DNA of 64,000 bases from VXNE01 sp965217825 (GCA_965217825.1 OZ244571.1:4154001-4218000); one strand, 5' to 3'; shown: positions 26,254 to 35,692, numbered from the stretch's first letter. Notes: generated by a model from the sequence alone, not told the origin. Numbers and translations are program-made.

Positions 26254-27336
26254 ATGGAATTCGGCCTCAGCGAAGAACAGCGGATGCTCCAGGAGAGCGT
26301 CTCCAGGTATCTCAAGTCCGCCTGCGCGCTGCCCCGCGTTCGCGAGGCCGCCGACGCCGGTGACACGAAACCGGCGGATGTCTGGGACGGACTCGCACAG
26401 TTGGGTGTGCAAGGTATTGTCGTCCCGGAAGACTACGGCGGCGTGGGCTTAAGCATGCTGGAAGCCGCGCTCGTGGCCGAGTGCCTCGGCAGCGCGGCCG
26501 CGCCCGCGCCATTCGTGGCGTCCTGCGTCATGGCTCCGGTCGCGCTGACGCACGCGGGCAGCGACGCGCAACGAGAGGTCTGGCTGCCGCGTATCGCGTC
26601 CGGCGAAGCGGTGGTCGGCGTCGGCCTGACCGAGCAGATAGGACGCCGCGAAAGCGGCGGCATTGCGGTCGACGATGGACGCCTGACCGGACGCGCGATG
26701 TTCGTGCTTGACGGCATGGACGCCGACGCGCTGATCGTTGCCGACAATGGCGGGGCTCTGCACTTGGTGCGCGCAGCCGATACCGACCGGCGCGCGCTCA
26801 ACACCATAGATCGCACGCGGTCGGTGGCAGAGGTCTCTCTCGATTCCGCTCCCGCCGAAATACTGCCCGGATCCGCCATCGACCGGGAACCGTTGCTCGC
26901 CACCATAGATGCCGGCCGTATCATGCTCGCGGCGGATACTCTCGGCGCCGCGCAAACCATGCTCGATCAAGCCGTCGCCTATGCCAAGGAACGGCGTCAG
27001 TTCAATCGCGTCATCGGCTCGTTCCAGGCGGTCAAGCACCTCTGCGCGGAGATGGCCGCAGCGCTCGAGCCGTGCCGGTCGCTGGTCTGGTACGCAGCTC
27101 ACTCGGTGCGCGTCGTGCCCGAAGAATCGCGCCTGATGGCGTGTCATGCGAAGGCGCATCTGGCGGAGGTCGGACGCTTCGTCGCGCGCACAGCCACCGA
27201 AGTGCACGGTGGCATGGGCTTTACCGACCTGCTCGGCCTGCACTACTGGTTCAAGCGCATCGGCTTCGATCGGCAACTGCTCGGCGCGCCGGAAATCGTG
27301 CGCGAAGAAGCAGCGGCGGCCCAGGGTTGGATTTGA
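26254..27336 (+). CDS. Acyl-CoA dehydrogenase (second of a pair)
   Basis: A 360-residue shorter member of the family: MEFGLSEEQRMLQESVSRYL, GIVVPEDYGGVGLSMLEAAL, AYAKERRQFNRVIGSFQAVK (the Arg of the FAD contact loop) and VHGGMGFTDLLGLHYWFKR. It starts immediately after the upstream stop, so the two products are made together and probably form an alpha-beta complex. The gene is intact. Confidence 0.9.
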   Translation: MEFGLSEEQRMLQESVSRYLKSACALPRVREAADAGDTKPADVWDGLAQLGVQGIVVPEDYGGVGLSMLEAALVAECLGSAAAPAPFVASCVMAPVALTHAGSDAQREVWLPRIASGEAVVGVGLTEQIGRRESGGIAVDDGRLTGRAMFVLDGMDADALIVADNGGALHLVRAADTDRRALNTIDRTRSVAEVSLDSAPAEILPGSAIDREPLLATIDAGRIMLAADTLGAAQTMLDQAVAYAKERRQFNRVIGSFQAVKHLCAEMAAALEPCRSLVWYAAHSVRVVPEESRLMACHAKAHLAEVGRFVARTATEVHGGMGFTDLLGLHYWFKRIGFDRQLLGAPEIVREEAAAAQGWI

Positions 27337-27420
27337 TGCGGCGTCAGGCTCGGCAGTCCGGCCTTACAGGGCCCTCGCCGAAGCCCGCCTGTTTCTTTCC
27401 TCACCGCAGACCCTGACCAG

Positions 27421-27849
27421 TCAAATAATCGTGAGGTGCCGATTGTCGGCGCCATGCACCATCTCCGTCGATACCCTAGAGTCGAAGGTCACGAACCTGC
27501 CCTTGCGCTGTACCGCCAGTGCCAGCAGATAAATGTCGGTTAGTTGCCGCGGGCCGATCAAGAGGTCCCAGTTCACCGTGGCCGTCGCGAGAATGCTCAC
27601 CCCGTCCGGCCAGAACTGGTGAAATTCCTGATCCGTTGCCTGCCGGAGTCGCGCGGCAATTTCCGTAGTAGTGTGCTGGTTGGGGTAGGCAGGCTGAGAC
27701 ATGATACGTACGCAGCCATTTTGTGTGATCGGGCAGGTCGCCCACCCGGACTCCATGTTGGATTCCATCCATTGCCACGCCGGATCATGGGCAATATGGT
27801 TCTGGTCCAGTAGCGCAATCAGGACGTTAACGTCCAGCAGGGCACGCAC
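27421..27849 (-). CDS. vapC: PIN-domain toxin (VapC family)
   Basis: A 142-residue PIN ribonuclease: MRALLDVNVLIALLDQNH (first Asp), TCPITQNGCVRIM (Glu replaced by polar residues typical of this VapC subgroup), GPRQLTDIYLLALAVQRKGR (Asp) and VTFDSRV (last Asp). It begins with GTG at 27849, overlapping the antitoxin stop by one base. Intact. Confidence 0.88.
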   Translation of the reverse strand: MRALLDVNVLIALLDQNHIAHDPAWQWMESNMESGWATCPITQNGCVRIMSQPAYPNQHTTTEIAARLRQATDQEFHQFWPDGVSILATATVNWDLLIGPRQLTDIYLLALAVQRKGRFVTFDSRVSTEMVHGADNRHLTII

Positions 27850-28085
27850 TAGTCGCCCGCCTCTTCACGCAGCCGATTGATGATGTCGTTGGTAACGATT
27901 CCGGTGGATTTTGCGAACGGTCGAAATCCATATCTCGCCGGCGTCTCCCGAATTTCAACGTCGTTGCCGCAAAGGGCATCGCGCAGCAGCGTCGACACCA
28001 ACTCGCCCACAGGTCGCGCCTGTCTCCGGGCCATTTCCTTTACAGCGTTCAAGACGTCGTCATCGACATTCATGGTGGTTCGCAT
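27849..28085 (-). CDS. vapB: VapB-type antitoxin
   Basis: A 78-residue protein starting MRTTMNVDDDVLNAVKEMAR, a ribbon-helix-helix DNA-binding start, then ARPVGELVSTLLRDAL and a basic/proline tail (RYGFRPFAKSTG) that typically blocks the toxin. It is upstream of, and overlaps, the PIN gene. Autoregulation is expected. Confidence 0.85.
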   Translation of the reverse strand: MRTTMNVDDDVLNAVKEMARRQARPVGELVSTLLRDALCGNDVEIRETPARYGFRPFAKSTGIVTNDIINRLREEAGD

Positions 28086-28235
28086 CGAGGAAATCTACGT
28101 AATAGCAAAGAGGCAAAATGATAGCGCATCACACATCACGCATCATGCATCAAGCCGCTAAAGGTGCTCAGGTCGATGGCATAGGTTGGCAACCTTGCAT
28201 ATCCTCCGAACCTGAATCCTCGTCAAGGGGCGCAA

Positions 28236-29837
28236 ATGGCCGAAGACCTGGTCGACGTATTGATCATTGGCGCGGGTGCGTCCGGCGCGGCAATCGCCTG
28301 GAGCCTCGCGGATACGCGCATGCGTATCGTCTGTCTCGAACAGGGCGACTGGATGAACCCCTCCGAGTATCCCAGCGCGCACATGGACTGGGAGTCGCGC
28401 GCCGGGGGAGAGTTCAGTATCAGCCCCAACCGGCGCGGTCGTGTGACCGACTACCCGATCAACGATGCCGACTCACCCATCGCCGTCGCCAACTTCAACG
28501 CCGTCGGCGGCGCCACGATCCTCTACGCCGGTCACTTTCCGCGCTTCCACCCCTCGGACTTTCGCGCCAGGACGCTCGACGGCGTGGCGGATGACTGGCC
28601 GATCAACTACGAGACGCTGGCCCCCTACTACGATGAGAATGACCGCATGATGGGCGTATCCGGCCTGGCCGGCGACCCCGCTTATCCACCGAAACCCGCG
28701 ATCATGCCGCCATTGCCTCTGGGCAGGGCCGGCACCAAGCTCGCCGAAGGATTCAACGCGATGGGCTGGCACTGGTGGCCGTCCGACAGCGCGATTGCCA
28801 GCGAACCCTATGACGGCCGGGACAAGTGCATCAATCTCGGCGCCTGCACCGCAGGTTGCGCGCAAGGCGCGAAGGCGAGCACCGACATCACCTACTGGCC
28901 CCACGCGATCCGCGCCGGGGTCGAACTCAGAACCCGATGCCGGGTGCGCGAGATCACGGTGCGCGAGGACGGAATGGCCGGCGGCGCGATCTACTACGAT
29001 GCGGACAGCGTCGAGCAGGAGATCAAGGCGGAAGTCGTCATCGTCGCGTGCAACGGCGTCGGCACGCCCCGACTGCTGCTCAACTCGAAGTCAAACCTGT
29101 TTCCGGACGGCCTGGCGAACAGCAGCGGACTCGTCGGCAAGAACCTGATGTTCCACCCCTACTCCGCCATATACGGGACATTCGAAACGGATCTGGATGG
29201 CGCCAAGGGGCCCGGCAACTGCATCTGGAGCCAGGAGTTCTACGAGACCGACGCGTCGCGCGGTTTCGTTCGCGGCTTCACCTATGAAATCGGCAGAGGC
29301 AGAGCCCCGGTCAATACCGCCCTCGACCACATGTTGTCCGGCAAGGTCGCCTGGGGCGAGGATCACCACCGATCCTATCGAAACGTCGTGAATCGCATCA
29401 CGGGGATGGTGGGGATCTGCGAGGATCTGCCGGAAGAACACAACACCGTGACGCTCGACCCCGACCTCGGGGATTCCAACGGCATTCCATCACCCAGGAT
29501 CGACTATACGTTGAGCGAGAACAGCCGCAAGATGCTCGACTTCTCCATTGCGCGGGCGACGGAGGTACTGGAAGCGGCGGGCGCCATCGATGTGGAATCG
29601 ACTGCCCCGATCCCCCACGGCGGCTGGCACCTGATGGGCACGGCGCGCATGGGAACCAATCCGGAGAAGTCCGTGGTCAACGAATGGGGACGCAGTCACG
29701 ACGTGAAGAACCTGTTCATCGTCGATGGCAGCATCTTTGTCACCAGCGCCGGGGTGAATCCGACGCGCACGATTCAGGCCCTGGCACTGTATGTTGCGGA
29801 CTCGATGAAGCAGCGTCTCGCGAACCTGTTCGACTAG
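28236..29837 (+). CDS. GMC-type FAD oxidoreductase (gluconate 2-dehydrogenase-like large subunit)
   Basis: A 533-residue FAD enzyme. VLIIGAGASGAAIAWSLADT is the ADP-binding motif. NAVGGATILYAGHFPRFHP is the GMC signature region, and VDGSIFVTSAGVNPTRTIQA with a catalytic His upstream (PHGGWHLMGTARMG) is the C-terminal active site. KCINLGACTAGCAQGAKAST is a cysteine-rich segment seen in dehydrogenases that pair with a small subunit and cytochrome. No twin-Arg signal is seen on this chain. The next gene, 12 bases away, encodes the subunit-3 partner, so the pair forms a membrane-linked sugar or alcohol dehydrogenase lacking an adjacent cytochrome. Confidence 0.9.
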   Translation: MAEDLVDVLIIGAGASGAAIAWSLADTRMRIVCLEQGDWMNPSEYPSAHMDWESRAGGEFSISPNRRGRVTDYPINDADSPIAVANFNAVGGATILYAGHFPRFHPSDFRARTLDGVADDWPINYETLAPYYDENDRMMGVSGLAGDPAYPPKPAIMPPLPLGRAGTKLAEGFNAMGWHWWPSDSAIASEPYDGRDKCINLGACTAGCAQGAKASTDITYWPHAIRAGVELRTRCRVREITVREDGMAGGAIYYDADSVEQEIKAEVVIVACNGVGTPRLLLNSKSNLFPDGLANSSGLVGKNLMFHPYSAIYGTFETDLDGAKGPGNCIWSQEFYETDASRGFVRGFTYEIGRGRAPVNTALDHMLSGKVAWGEDHHRSYRNVVNRITGMVGICEDLPEEHNTVTLDPDLGDSNGIPSPRIDYTLSENSRKMLDFSIARATEVLEAAGAIDVESTAPIPHGGWHLMGTARMGTNPEKSVVNEWGRSHDVKNLFIVDGSIFVTSAGVNPTRTIQALALYVADSMKQRLANLFD

Positions 29838-29849
29838 GAGGGATGGGGC

Positions 29850-30323
29850 ATGCGCGACCTGATCGCCAGCGAAAATCCATTCTCCACCCAAGAACGCGAA
29901 GTGTTGCGCCAGGTTGCCGGCATCCTGATCCCGGCGAGCGATGAGTACGGGATTCCGGGAGCGGACGACAAGGCGATATTCGCGCGCATCCTGGTGTTGA
30001 CATCAGAACGGGCGGAATCGATCAAATCAGGGGTCGACGCACTCAACGCGTTGGCGAGGGGGCGCCACGACAAAGACTTTCTGCGACTGAACGACACACA
30101 ACGGACCTCATTGCTGCGCGACGAAGCGAGTTCCACGTTTCTTCGGCGGATGATCCACTGCACGGCGACGTCCTACTACCAGGACGGTCGCGTGCTGGAG
30201 TCGATCGACCTGAAGTCCACGCCGCCTTTCCCCGGTGGCCATGAGATCGAACAGGGCGACTGGACCCTGCTGGATCCGGTCAAGAAACGCGCGCCGTTTT
30301 ACCGGACCGCGATCAACGAGTGA
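29850..30323 (+). CDS. Gluconate 2-dehydrogenase subunit 3 family protein
   Basis: A 157-residue helical protein that usually carries its GMC partner through the Tat system or stabilises it. EREVLRQVAGILIPASDEYG is the typical start, and the C-terminus IDLKSTPPFPGGHEIEQGDW ends in a short basic tail. It lies 12 bases after the GMC gene. A stretch of about 95 bases of its 3' end recurs in a mosaic remnant at 35080-35206. I see no Tat signal. Confidence 0.85.
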   Translation: MRDLIASENPFSTQEREVLRQVAGILIPASDEYGIPGADDKAIFARILVLTSERAESIKSGVDALNALARGRHDKDFLRLNDTQRTSLLRDEASSTFLRRMIHCTATSYYQDGRVLESIDLKSTPPFPGGHEIEQGDWTLLDPVKKRAPFYRTAINE

Positions 30324-30382
30324 GCGAGTGGAAAAGAGGGGCCAATCGATTCTGTCGCCAATCGACCGGACGGCTCGGTGGC

Positions 30383-30616
30383 GACGTTCCAAGCGACTTG
30401 CTCGATCTTGTGCTGCCAATCGATGCGCCCGCGCCATTGCGTCACCAGGTGCTAGGGGATGGGCCGCTGTTGCACGCGCGCAATGAGGCCGAGCGCGTTC
30501 GATTCGCGATCCGGACCATGCGCGACTACGAGGACATCGAGCCGACGCTTGCCGAACACAGGAGAGGAAGGATTGCCCGCCTAACAAGGAAGAAAAGACG
30601 GTCGATCAGGAACAAA
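30383..30616 (+). pseudogene. MntA-type nucleotidyltransferase antitoxin remnant (C-terminus)
   Basis: The frame reads VPSDLLDLVLPIDAPAPLRH, GDGPLLHARNEAERVRFAIR and DYEDIEPTLAEHRRGRIARL. This is the C-terminal part of MntA, the minimal nucleotidyltransferase that neutralises HepT by AMPylation; the catalytic GSxxRG...DxD part is absent. After 30597 the bases GGTCGATCAGGA equal the first codons of the HepT remnant at 35835, then homology ends. The rest of the gap 30324-30711 holds nothing else I can name. Confidence 0.65.
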
Positions 30617-30711
30617 TCGCGCCACGGCAGCCCTGGTCCACATACGGGGGAGGATCTGACCGTATTTTTCTCCGGCTATCGTATCTGGGCGGAACTGCCG
30701 GTTCGGGACCG

Positions 30712-32832
30712 ATGTTGATGACCGCTCCCGCCGCCTCGAAGCGGGGTGCCGCCCTGTTCGCGCTGGGGTTCCTGACGCTCTTTCTGCAACTGGCGCTGAT
30801 CCGTTTCCTCGCGGGAACCATCTGGAACCTGGGGTACTTTCCCAATCTGGTGCTGATCGCCGGGTTCATCGGCCACGGCTTCGGGTTCCTGTTGCACCGC
30901 AAGATCGATCAGCGCGCATCTCTCTGGCTTTACTACAGTGTTCCGCCAGCGCTGGTGTTGTTCCTCCTCCTGGTCATCTGGCTGCGGCCGGCCATGCCCG
31001 GATTCTCGCTCTACGAAGGCGTCGTCTCCGGCGAGCTCTTTTTTACCAGCACCGGCAATGAACGCGCGGGGAGGCTGTGGAAATTCGGATTCTGGTTCGC
31101 GGGGGTGGTATTGCTCTTTTTTGGCATCGGCCAGCGCATGGCGAAGGTGTTCCGGCGCTTCCGCCCGCTGACGGCCTATTCGCTCGACATCGGCGGTGCG
31201 CTTTGCGGTATCGCGGCGTTCATCGCGGTCAGCTATTCTCAACTACCGCCATCCGCCTGGTTCGCAATGGCCGCAGCCGCGTTCTGGGCGTCCGCGCCGT
31301 CCGTGGGGAAGCGTCTCGCCGCACTGTTGCCGGTGGCCGTATTCGCCGTGGTTTCCTGGATAATGGATCGGCCTGTCGCAGTCGGCCTGCTGCCAACGGA
31401 TGGGAGCGTACGGTTTGAAACCCATTGGTCGCCCTACCAAAAGGTGCAGTTCCTGGAAGATAGCCAAGGGCGTGACGAACCGTACCGGGTGGTGCGCGTC
31501 AATGGCATCAACCACCAAGAGATTCGCTCCACCGAGAACATGAGGGAGTCGGCCGACTGGTATGGCCTGCCTTACCGGGAACGGCGACGGACATCGTTGG
31601 CGCCGCCGCGCGCCGTGCTGGTGCTCGGGGCTGGAACCGGCAACGATGTGGCCATGGCGCTAGCGTCCGGCGCGGAACGCGTGACGGCGGTGGAAATCGA
31701 TCCCGCCATTCACGCGCTGGGTGCCGACCACCACCCGGACAAGCCCTACGCCGACCCGCGCGTGACGACGGTCATCGGCGACGGCAGGCGGTTCCTGTTC
31801 GACACCGGCGAAAGCTACGACCTGATCGTATTTGCCCTGATCGACTCGCTGGTCAAGGCGAGCTCGAGGTCGCAACTGCGGCTAGAGAACTATCTGCTCA
31901 CGGTGGAGGCGTTTCAGCGAGCCGCCGAGTGCCTGAATAAGCAAGGGCAGATTGTGCTCTACAACTATTTCCGCCACGACTGGCTGGTCGACAAACTGAT
32001 GCAAATGCTGCAGGCGGCGTTACCCCCCGGCGCGGAGATACACTACGTTGAGATTGAGGGCATGGGGTTGTTGATGGCCCAGCCCCCGCCCAAGCCCTCC
32101 CCCCTACCCAAGCCCTCCCCCCCGTCCCCGAATATCGGGCCCGACGAAGGCGGCATGGAACTCGCGACCGACGACTGGCCATTCGTCTACCTGAAAAAAC
32201 GCTCGCTCGGCTCACTCTACCTGACGAGCATGGTGGTGGTGATTGGGCTCGCGGCCCTGGCGCTCGCGGCCTATTGGCGCAGCGGCCCGGCGGTTCGGCC
32301 ACCCTTGGCGGCCGCGTTCCTGCTGATGGGCTGCGCGTTTCTGCTGCTGGAGACCAAGAGCATCATTCAGTTCAGCTTGCTGTTCGGCACGACATGGCTC
32401 AACACGTCGCTGGTTTTCTTCGGCATCCTCGCCTCGGTGCTGGCCGCAGCGCAAGTCGCCGACCGGTTCGAGGGGCCGCGCTGGCTGCCGGTGTGTGCCG
32501 CTCTCCTGGTGGCCTCCGCGACCCTGCCCCTGTTCCTGTCGCCGGGCGGTCTGCTGGCCTTCGGCACGGTGATGCGCCTGCTCCTCGCGTGCCTGTTGAT
32601 GTTCACGCCGGTCTTCTTGGCGAACCTCGTGTTCTGCATCCTATTCCGTGATCGGGAGGACGCGGAACTTTACTTCGGTTGGAACCTGCTTGGCGGCGTA
32701 CTTGGTGGCACGCTGGAATACCTGAGCATGGTCACCGGCTACCAGGCGCTGTCGGGGTTGGTGGCGGGGATGTATGTTGCGGTCGGAGCGCTGGCCTGGG
32801 CGGGCCTTCGGGGCGCGGCATTGCGGCGGTGA
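30712..32832 (+). CDS. Membrane-anchored spermidine-synthase-like protein
   Basis: A 706-residue protein. An N-terminal membrane block (ALFALGFLTLFLQLALIRFL and several further helices) precedes a methyltransferase-fold domain of the polyamine-aminopropyltransferase type: PRAVLVLGAGTGNDVAMALA and VTAVEIDPAIHALG, then YDLIVFALIDSLVKASSRSQ. A C-terminal membrane block ends the protein. A proline-rich insert of repeated PKPSP units (about residues 461-475) lies just before ATDDWPFVYLKKR. Such multi-pass relatives are common but their substrate is not known; true spermidine synthase activity is doubtful. Confidence 0.8.
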   Translation: MLMTAPAASKRGAALFALGFLTLFLQLALIRFLAGTIWNLGYFPNLVLIAGFIGHGFGFLLHRKIDQRASLWLYYSVPPALVLFLLLVIWLRPAMPGFSLYEGVVSGELFFTSTGNERAGRLWKFGFWFAGVVLLFFGIGQRMAKVFRRFRPLTAYSLDIGGALCGIAAFIAVSYSQLPPSAWFAMAAAAFWASAPSVGKRLAALLPVAVFAVVSWIMDRPVAVGLLPTDGSVRFETHWSPYQKVQFLEDSQGRDEPYRVVRVNGINHQEIRSTENMRESADWYGLPYRERRRTSLAPPRAVLVLGAGTGNDVAMALASGAERVTAVEIDPAIHALGADHHPDKPYADPRVTTVIGDGRRFLFDTGESYDLIVFALIDSLVKASSRSQLRLENYLLTVEAFQRAAECLNKQGQIVLYNYFRHDWLVDKLMQMLQAALPPGAEIHYVEIEGMGLLMAQPPPKPSPLPKPSPPSPNIGPDEGGMELATDDWPFVYLKKRSLGSLYLTSMVVVIGLAALALAAYWRSGPAVRPPLAAAFLLMGCAFLLLETKSIIQFSLLFGTTWLNTSLVFFGILASVLAAAQVADRFEGPRWLPVCAALLVASATLPLFLSPGGLLAFGTVMRLLLACLLMFTPVFLANLVFCILFRDREDAELYFGWNLLGGVLGGTLEYLSMVTGYQALSGLVAGMYVAVGALAWAGLRGAALRR

Positions 32833-32876
32833 TTATAATCGAACCCGACAATCAGAGCGACGTCGACCCCAGCGTG

Positions 32877-34878
32877 AGGCACTTGCGCTGTAGGGTTTTT
32901 TCGGTCCGGCCGCGCCGGATTCCGCGGCGCGCTCCGCCGATTCGGACCGCCGGCGCCGCCGCGGCGTTGCCGGCGGACGTCCGCGGGTCTTCTCCGAGGC
33001 GGTTTTCCGGCGTCCAAATGGGAATGATTCGCATTGGCGGGCGCGGCGCGCGAGGTCGCCCCTCGACCGGGCCGGCCGATCGCCGCGGACGGCGGGCGCG
33101 GCGGTCTACGCCGCGAGCGGCAGCCCCGGATCGACCAGCGAGCGCATCCGCTCGGGGCGCCCCGCCACGACCGCGCCCAGGGCCAGCGCCATCATGACGC
33201 ACAGCGCCAGCCCCATCCGCGCCTTCATCTTCGCCTTGCCGCGGATGAAGTGGTTCTCGAAGCCGAAGCTATTGTCGAGGCGCGAGTTGATCCGCTCCAG
33301 CGCGCCGCGCCGGTTGTAGCCGCGCCGCCAGGAGGGGCCGCCCCAGGGCGTCGGCGTGAACATGCGGCGGTCTTGGTCCTTCAACGCGATGCGCACGACG
33401 CGCCCGTAGTCGCCGGCCTTCGCGCCGGCGGCGCGGCAGCACTCCCGCCGCCCCTTGCAGTCAAGATCGTAGGCGGCCGCCGGGCAGCGGTACTTCAGCG
33501 TCCCCCGGTCCGCCTCGAAGCCCTGGAACGCCATCGGCCGCTCCGTCCCGGTGGCCGGGCAGCGGCAGAACACCTCGCCCTTCTCGCTGTGCGACACGTT
33601 GCCGCCGCCGTCCTTCGCCAGCGCGCGCAGGATCGGCTTCGACGGGTCCCAGCCCGGCGTCTCCTTCTCCTCCCGCCACATCTCCCGCACGTCGATCAGC
33701 GGCCGCGCCCCGTGAACGTCCCACAGCTTCTTCTTCAGCGGCTCCGCGTCGAGGCCCCGGTCGGCGCAGAAGTCCGCGCAACGCGCCGAAAGCTCCGGCT
33801 CGTCCGCGAACAACTCGTCCACCGCCGCCGACAGCGCCCTGTGCTCCGAGCGCGACGCCTTCGTCACCTCGAACCACACCGGGATCTCGTGCTCGACGTC
33901 GGCGATCAGGTGCAGGCCGTAGCCGAACCACGTCTTCACCCTCGTCCACGCCTTGCCCGTGCGGCGATCCGCGCCGCGCGTCTCGTGCTTTCCCCAGTCC
34001 GCGTCCGGATCGGAGGTCTTCCCGCTCTTCGCGTCCTCGCGCCCGGTCGAATGGCTGCCGACCGCCTTGCCGTCGTAGCCCAGGTGCCGCCCGAAGCCCG
34101 GCAACTCGTCCATCAGGCGCCGCCGCAGAGCGTCCGCCATGCCGCTCACCGCCCCGGTCTCATCCTCCAGCTTCGCCACGCCCGCCAGGAACCGCGAGAA
34201 CGCCCAGCTCTCCGGCGCCCCGTCCCGGACCGGACTCGGCAGCTGAACCGCCGCCGCCGCGCCGCTCTTCGACCGCTCCACCGACCGCCTCGGCGGACCC
34301 TGCCGCGGCAGCGGATCGAAGCCGCACAGGTCCAGCAGCGCCGGGTTGCGCCGCAGCTCGCGCAGCAGAGACTCGACCGAGGCGTGCTGGAACACGACGC
34401 CGGCGACCAGCGCGCGCCACATCGCCTCCACCGGATAGTCGTCGCGCCCGCGCCCGCGCCGCGCCCTCAGCGCCGCGACGACCGGCCCGTCGGGCAGGTG
34501 CTCGAGCGCCAGCTCGAGGCGCCGCAGGTCGGGCAGCTGATCGACATCGCGCCAGGAAAAGGGTAGCTTGCTCTGCGTCGCCATACGTTCCCCTCCGGGG
34601 GCGGGTGCCCCTTGTTGTGGATAGGCGAATGGTACCCTATGGCGACGCTAAATTCCATTTATCCATTTGATTCATATATCTTTTTTTCCTTCCGGCGCCC
34701 TCCGCTCCCGAATCTGCGGCCGCCGCGCCCGGCGGCGCCCGGCGTTGGGGTGGAAATCTCCGCTTCCGAGCGGAAAACGCCGCAAAACGCCCGAATCGGG
34801 GCGTTTCCTGGGGTGAAGAAAAAATCGGCCGCCCGGAAACCCTTTGTTTCAGCGGCTCTCAGAACAGCGCAAGTGGCT
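32877..34878 (-). mobile_element. Insertion sequence, 2002 bp, with 15-bp terminal inverted repeats and 8-bp target duplication
   Basis: The ends are AGGCACTTGCGCTGT at 32877-32891 and its inverted match ACAGCGCAAGTGGCT at 34864-34878 (14 of 15 positions). The bases immediately outside are CCAGCGTG on both sides (32869-32876 and 34879-34886), a clean target-site duplication, so insertion is recent. The element holds one transposase gene on the minus strand. It landed in a CaiB-derived gene fragment. About 215 bp of very GC-rich sequence lies between the left end and the gene, and about 280 bp, partly T-rich, between the gene and the right end. Confidence 0.9.
33106..34584 (-). CDS. DDE transposase (IS4/IS5/IS1182-like, DUF772 N-terminus)
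   Basis: A 492-residue transposase. The N-terminus LRRLELALEHLPDGPVVAAL with YPVEAMWRALVAGVVFQHAS matches DUF772-type transposases. LGYDGKAVGSHSTGRE contains the first catalytic Asp, CADFCADRGLDAEPLKKKLW the second, and the C-terminal WRRGYNRRGALERINSRLDN the Glu helix. A cysteine-containing insert is present (CRCPATG, CKGRRECC). Frame intact, ends intact, so potentially active. I do not assign the exact IS family; an 8-bp duplication is compatible with several. Confidence 0.85.
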   Translation of the reverse strand: MATQSKLPFSWRDVDQLPDLRRLELALEHLPDGPVVAALRARRGRGRDDYPVEAMWRALVAGVVFQHASVESLLRELRRNPALLDLCGFDPLPRQGPPRRSVERSKSGAAAAVQLPSPVRDGAPESWAFSRFLAGVAKLEDETGAVSGMADALRRRLMDELPGFGRHLGYDGKAVGSHSTGREDAKSGKTSDPDADWGKHETRGADRRTGKAWTRVKTWFGYGLHLIADVEHEIPVWFEVTKASRSEHRALSAAVDELFADEPELSARCADFCADRGLDAEPLKKKLWDVHGARPLIDVREMWREEKETPGWDPSKPILRALAKDGGGNVSHSEKGEVFCRCPATGTERPMAFQGFEADRGTLKYRCPAAAYDLDCKGRRECCRAAGAKAGDYGRVVRIALKDQDRRMFTPTPWGGPSWRRGYNRRGALERINSRLDNSFGFENHFIRGKAKMKARMGLALCVMMALALGAVVAGRPERMRSLVDPGLPLAA

Positions 34879-35315
34879 CCAGCGTGGCGTGTTCAGGCGT
34901 TGGCCGACCGCCACGCATTCCGAAATCGGCGAGGTTCGCATCAACGGGCAACAGGTGCATCTCTCGGAAACCGACTGGCAGCTATGCGCGCGACGACCTT
35001 GTCTCGGCGAGCCACAACGAGCAGGTGCCAACCAAGCGCCATGTTTCGGCTCGCGCGAGAACGACCGCAAGATGCTCGACCTCTCCATCGACCTGAAGTC
35101 CACGCCGCCTTTCCCCGGTGGCCATGAGATCGAACAGGGCGACTGGACCCTGCCGGATCCGGTCAAGGCGCGCGCGCCGTTCTACAGGAGAGTGGAGAAA
35201 GCGTGAAAGAAGGGGTCGATGCTGTCGGTTCGACGCGACCCGCCCGATAGTCCTTCTGCCGGCGCGGCGCAAGATGCCGTGCTGTTGAGGGATGCGATAC
35301 GACGGAGACGAGAGA

Positions 35316-35621
35316 ATGACTGCATTGCTGATCGTGCGCGCCGAGGTGGACCCGACCGTGAGAGACGCTTTCGACGCCTGGTACCAGGACGAACATCTGC
35401 CCGCCGCCGTCAAGGCATTCGGCGCGACGGGCGCCTGGCGAGGCTGGAGCGACGTGACCGACAATGTGCATATCGCGTTCTACGAGTTCGCGGATCTGGC
35501 GGACGTGAACCGGGTTATGGCGTCCGACGCGCTCAAACGGATGATCCGTGAGTTCGACCGCCATTGGCACGGCAAGGTGAATCGGACTCGCGAAGTGGTG
35601 GAATCGATCCAGGCGATCTGA
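35316..35621 (+). CDS. DUF4286/EthD-like small alpha-beta barrel protein
   Basis: A 101-residue protein. MTALLIVRAEVDPTVRDAFD and WYQDEHLPAAVKAFGATGAW have the pattern of dimeric alpha-beta barrel proteins such as DUF4286/EthD, with a W-Y-x-x-E-H-L core. Such proteins bind small molecules or act in degradation pathways; no catalytic claim is possible. The ATG at 35316 is preceded by GGAGACGAGAGA. It stands among gene fragments but is itself complete. Confidence 0.7.
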   Translation: MTALLIVRAEVDPTVRDAFDAWYQDEHLPAAVKAFGATGAWRGWSDVTDNVHIAFYEFADLADVNRVMASDALKRMIREFDRHWHGKVNRTREVVESIQAI

Positions 35622-35692
35622 GCGGCGGCGCGCAGAGCGACGAAACGGCCCGACTATCGAATCATGGAAACGCCTGGTTGATATGGACGGAC

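Larger units (their letters stand above)
32839..35206 (+). pseudogene. Mosaic remnant of CaiB CoA-transferase, GMC oxidoreductase and gluconate dehydrogenase subunit 3, split by an IS
   Basis: Without the IS (32877-34878) the flanks join as GACGTCGACCCCAGCGTG then GCGTGTTCAGG, resembling the CaiB gene around 40360. The right part reads WPTATHSEIGEVRINGQQVH then LSETDW (compare THSEIGEVRVDG and FSETDW at 40400), then CLGE. From about 35055 it changes to ENDRKMLDLSI, close to ENSRKMLDFSI of the GMC gene at 29519, then at 35085 to DLKSTPPFPGGHEIEQGDW of the subunit-3 gene. So parts of three genes are fused, presumably what is left of another catabolic cluster. Confidence 0.75.

Noticed and set aside
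30712..32832. Genuine spermidine synthase (speE)
   Set aside because: Only the methyltransferase-like core fits; two membrane blocks and the missing polyamine-binding residues place it in the poorly characterised membrane group.
33034..34566. 510-codon plus-strand frame opposite the second transposase
   Set aside because: Arg/Ala/Pro/His-rich shadow without domain features; the minus strand encodes a complete DDE transposase.
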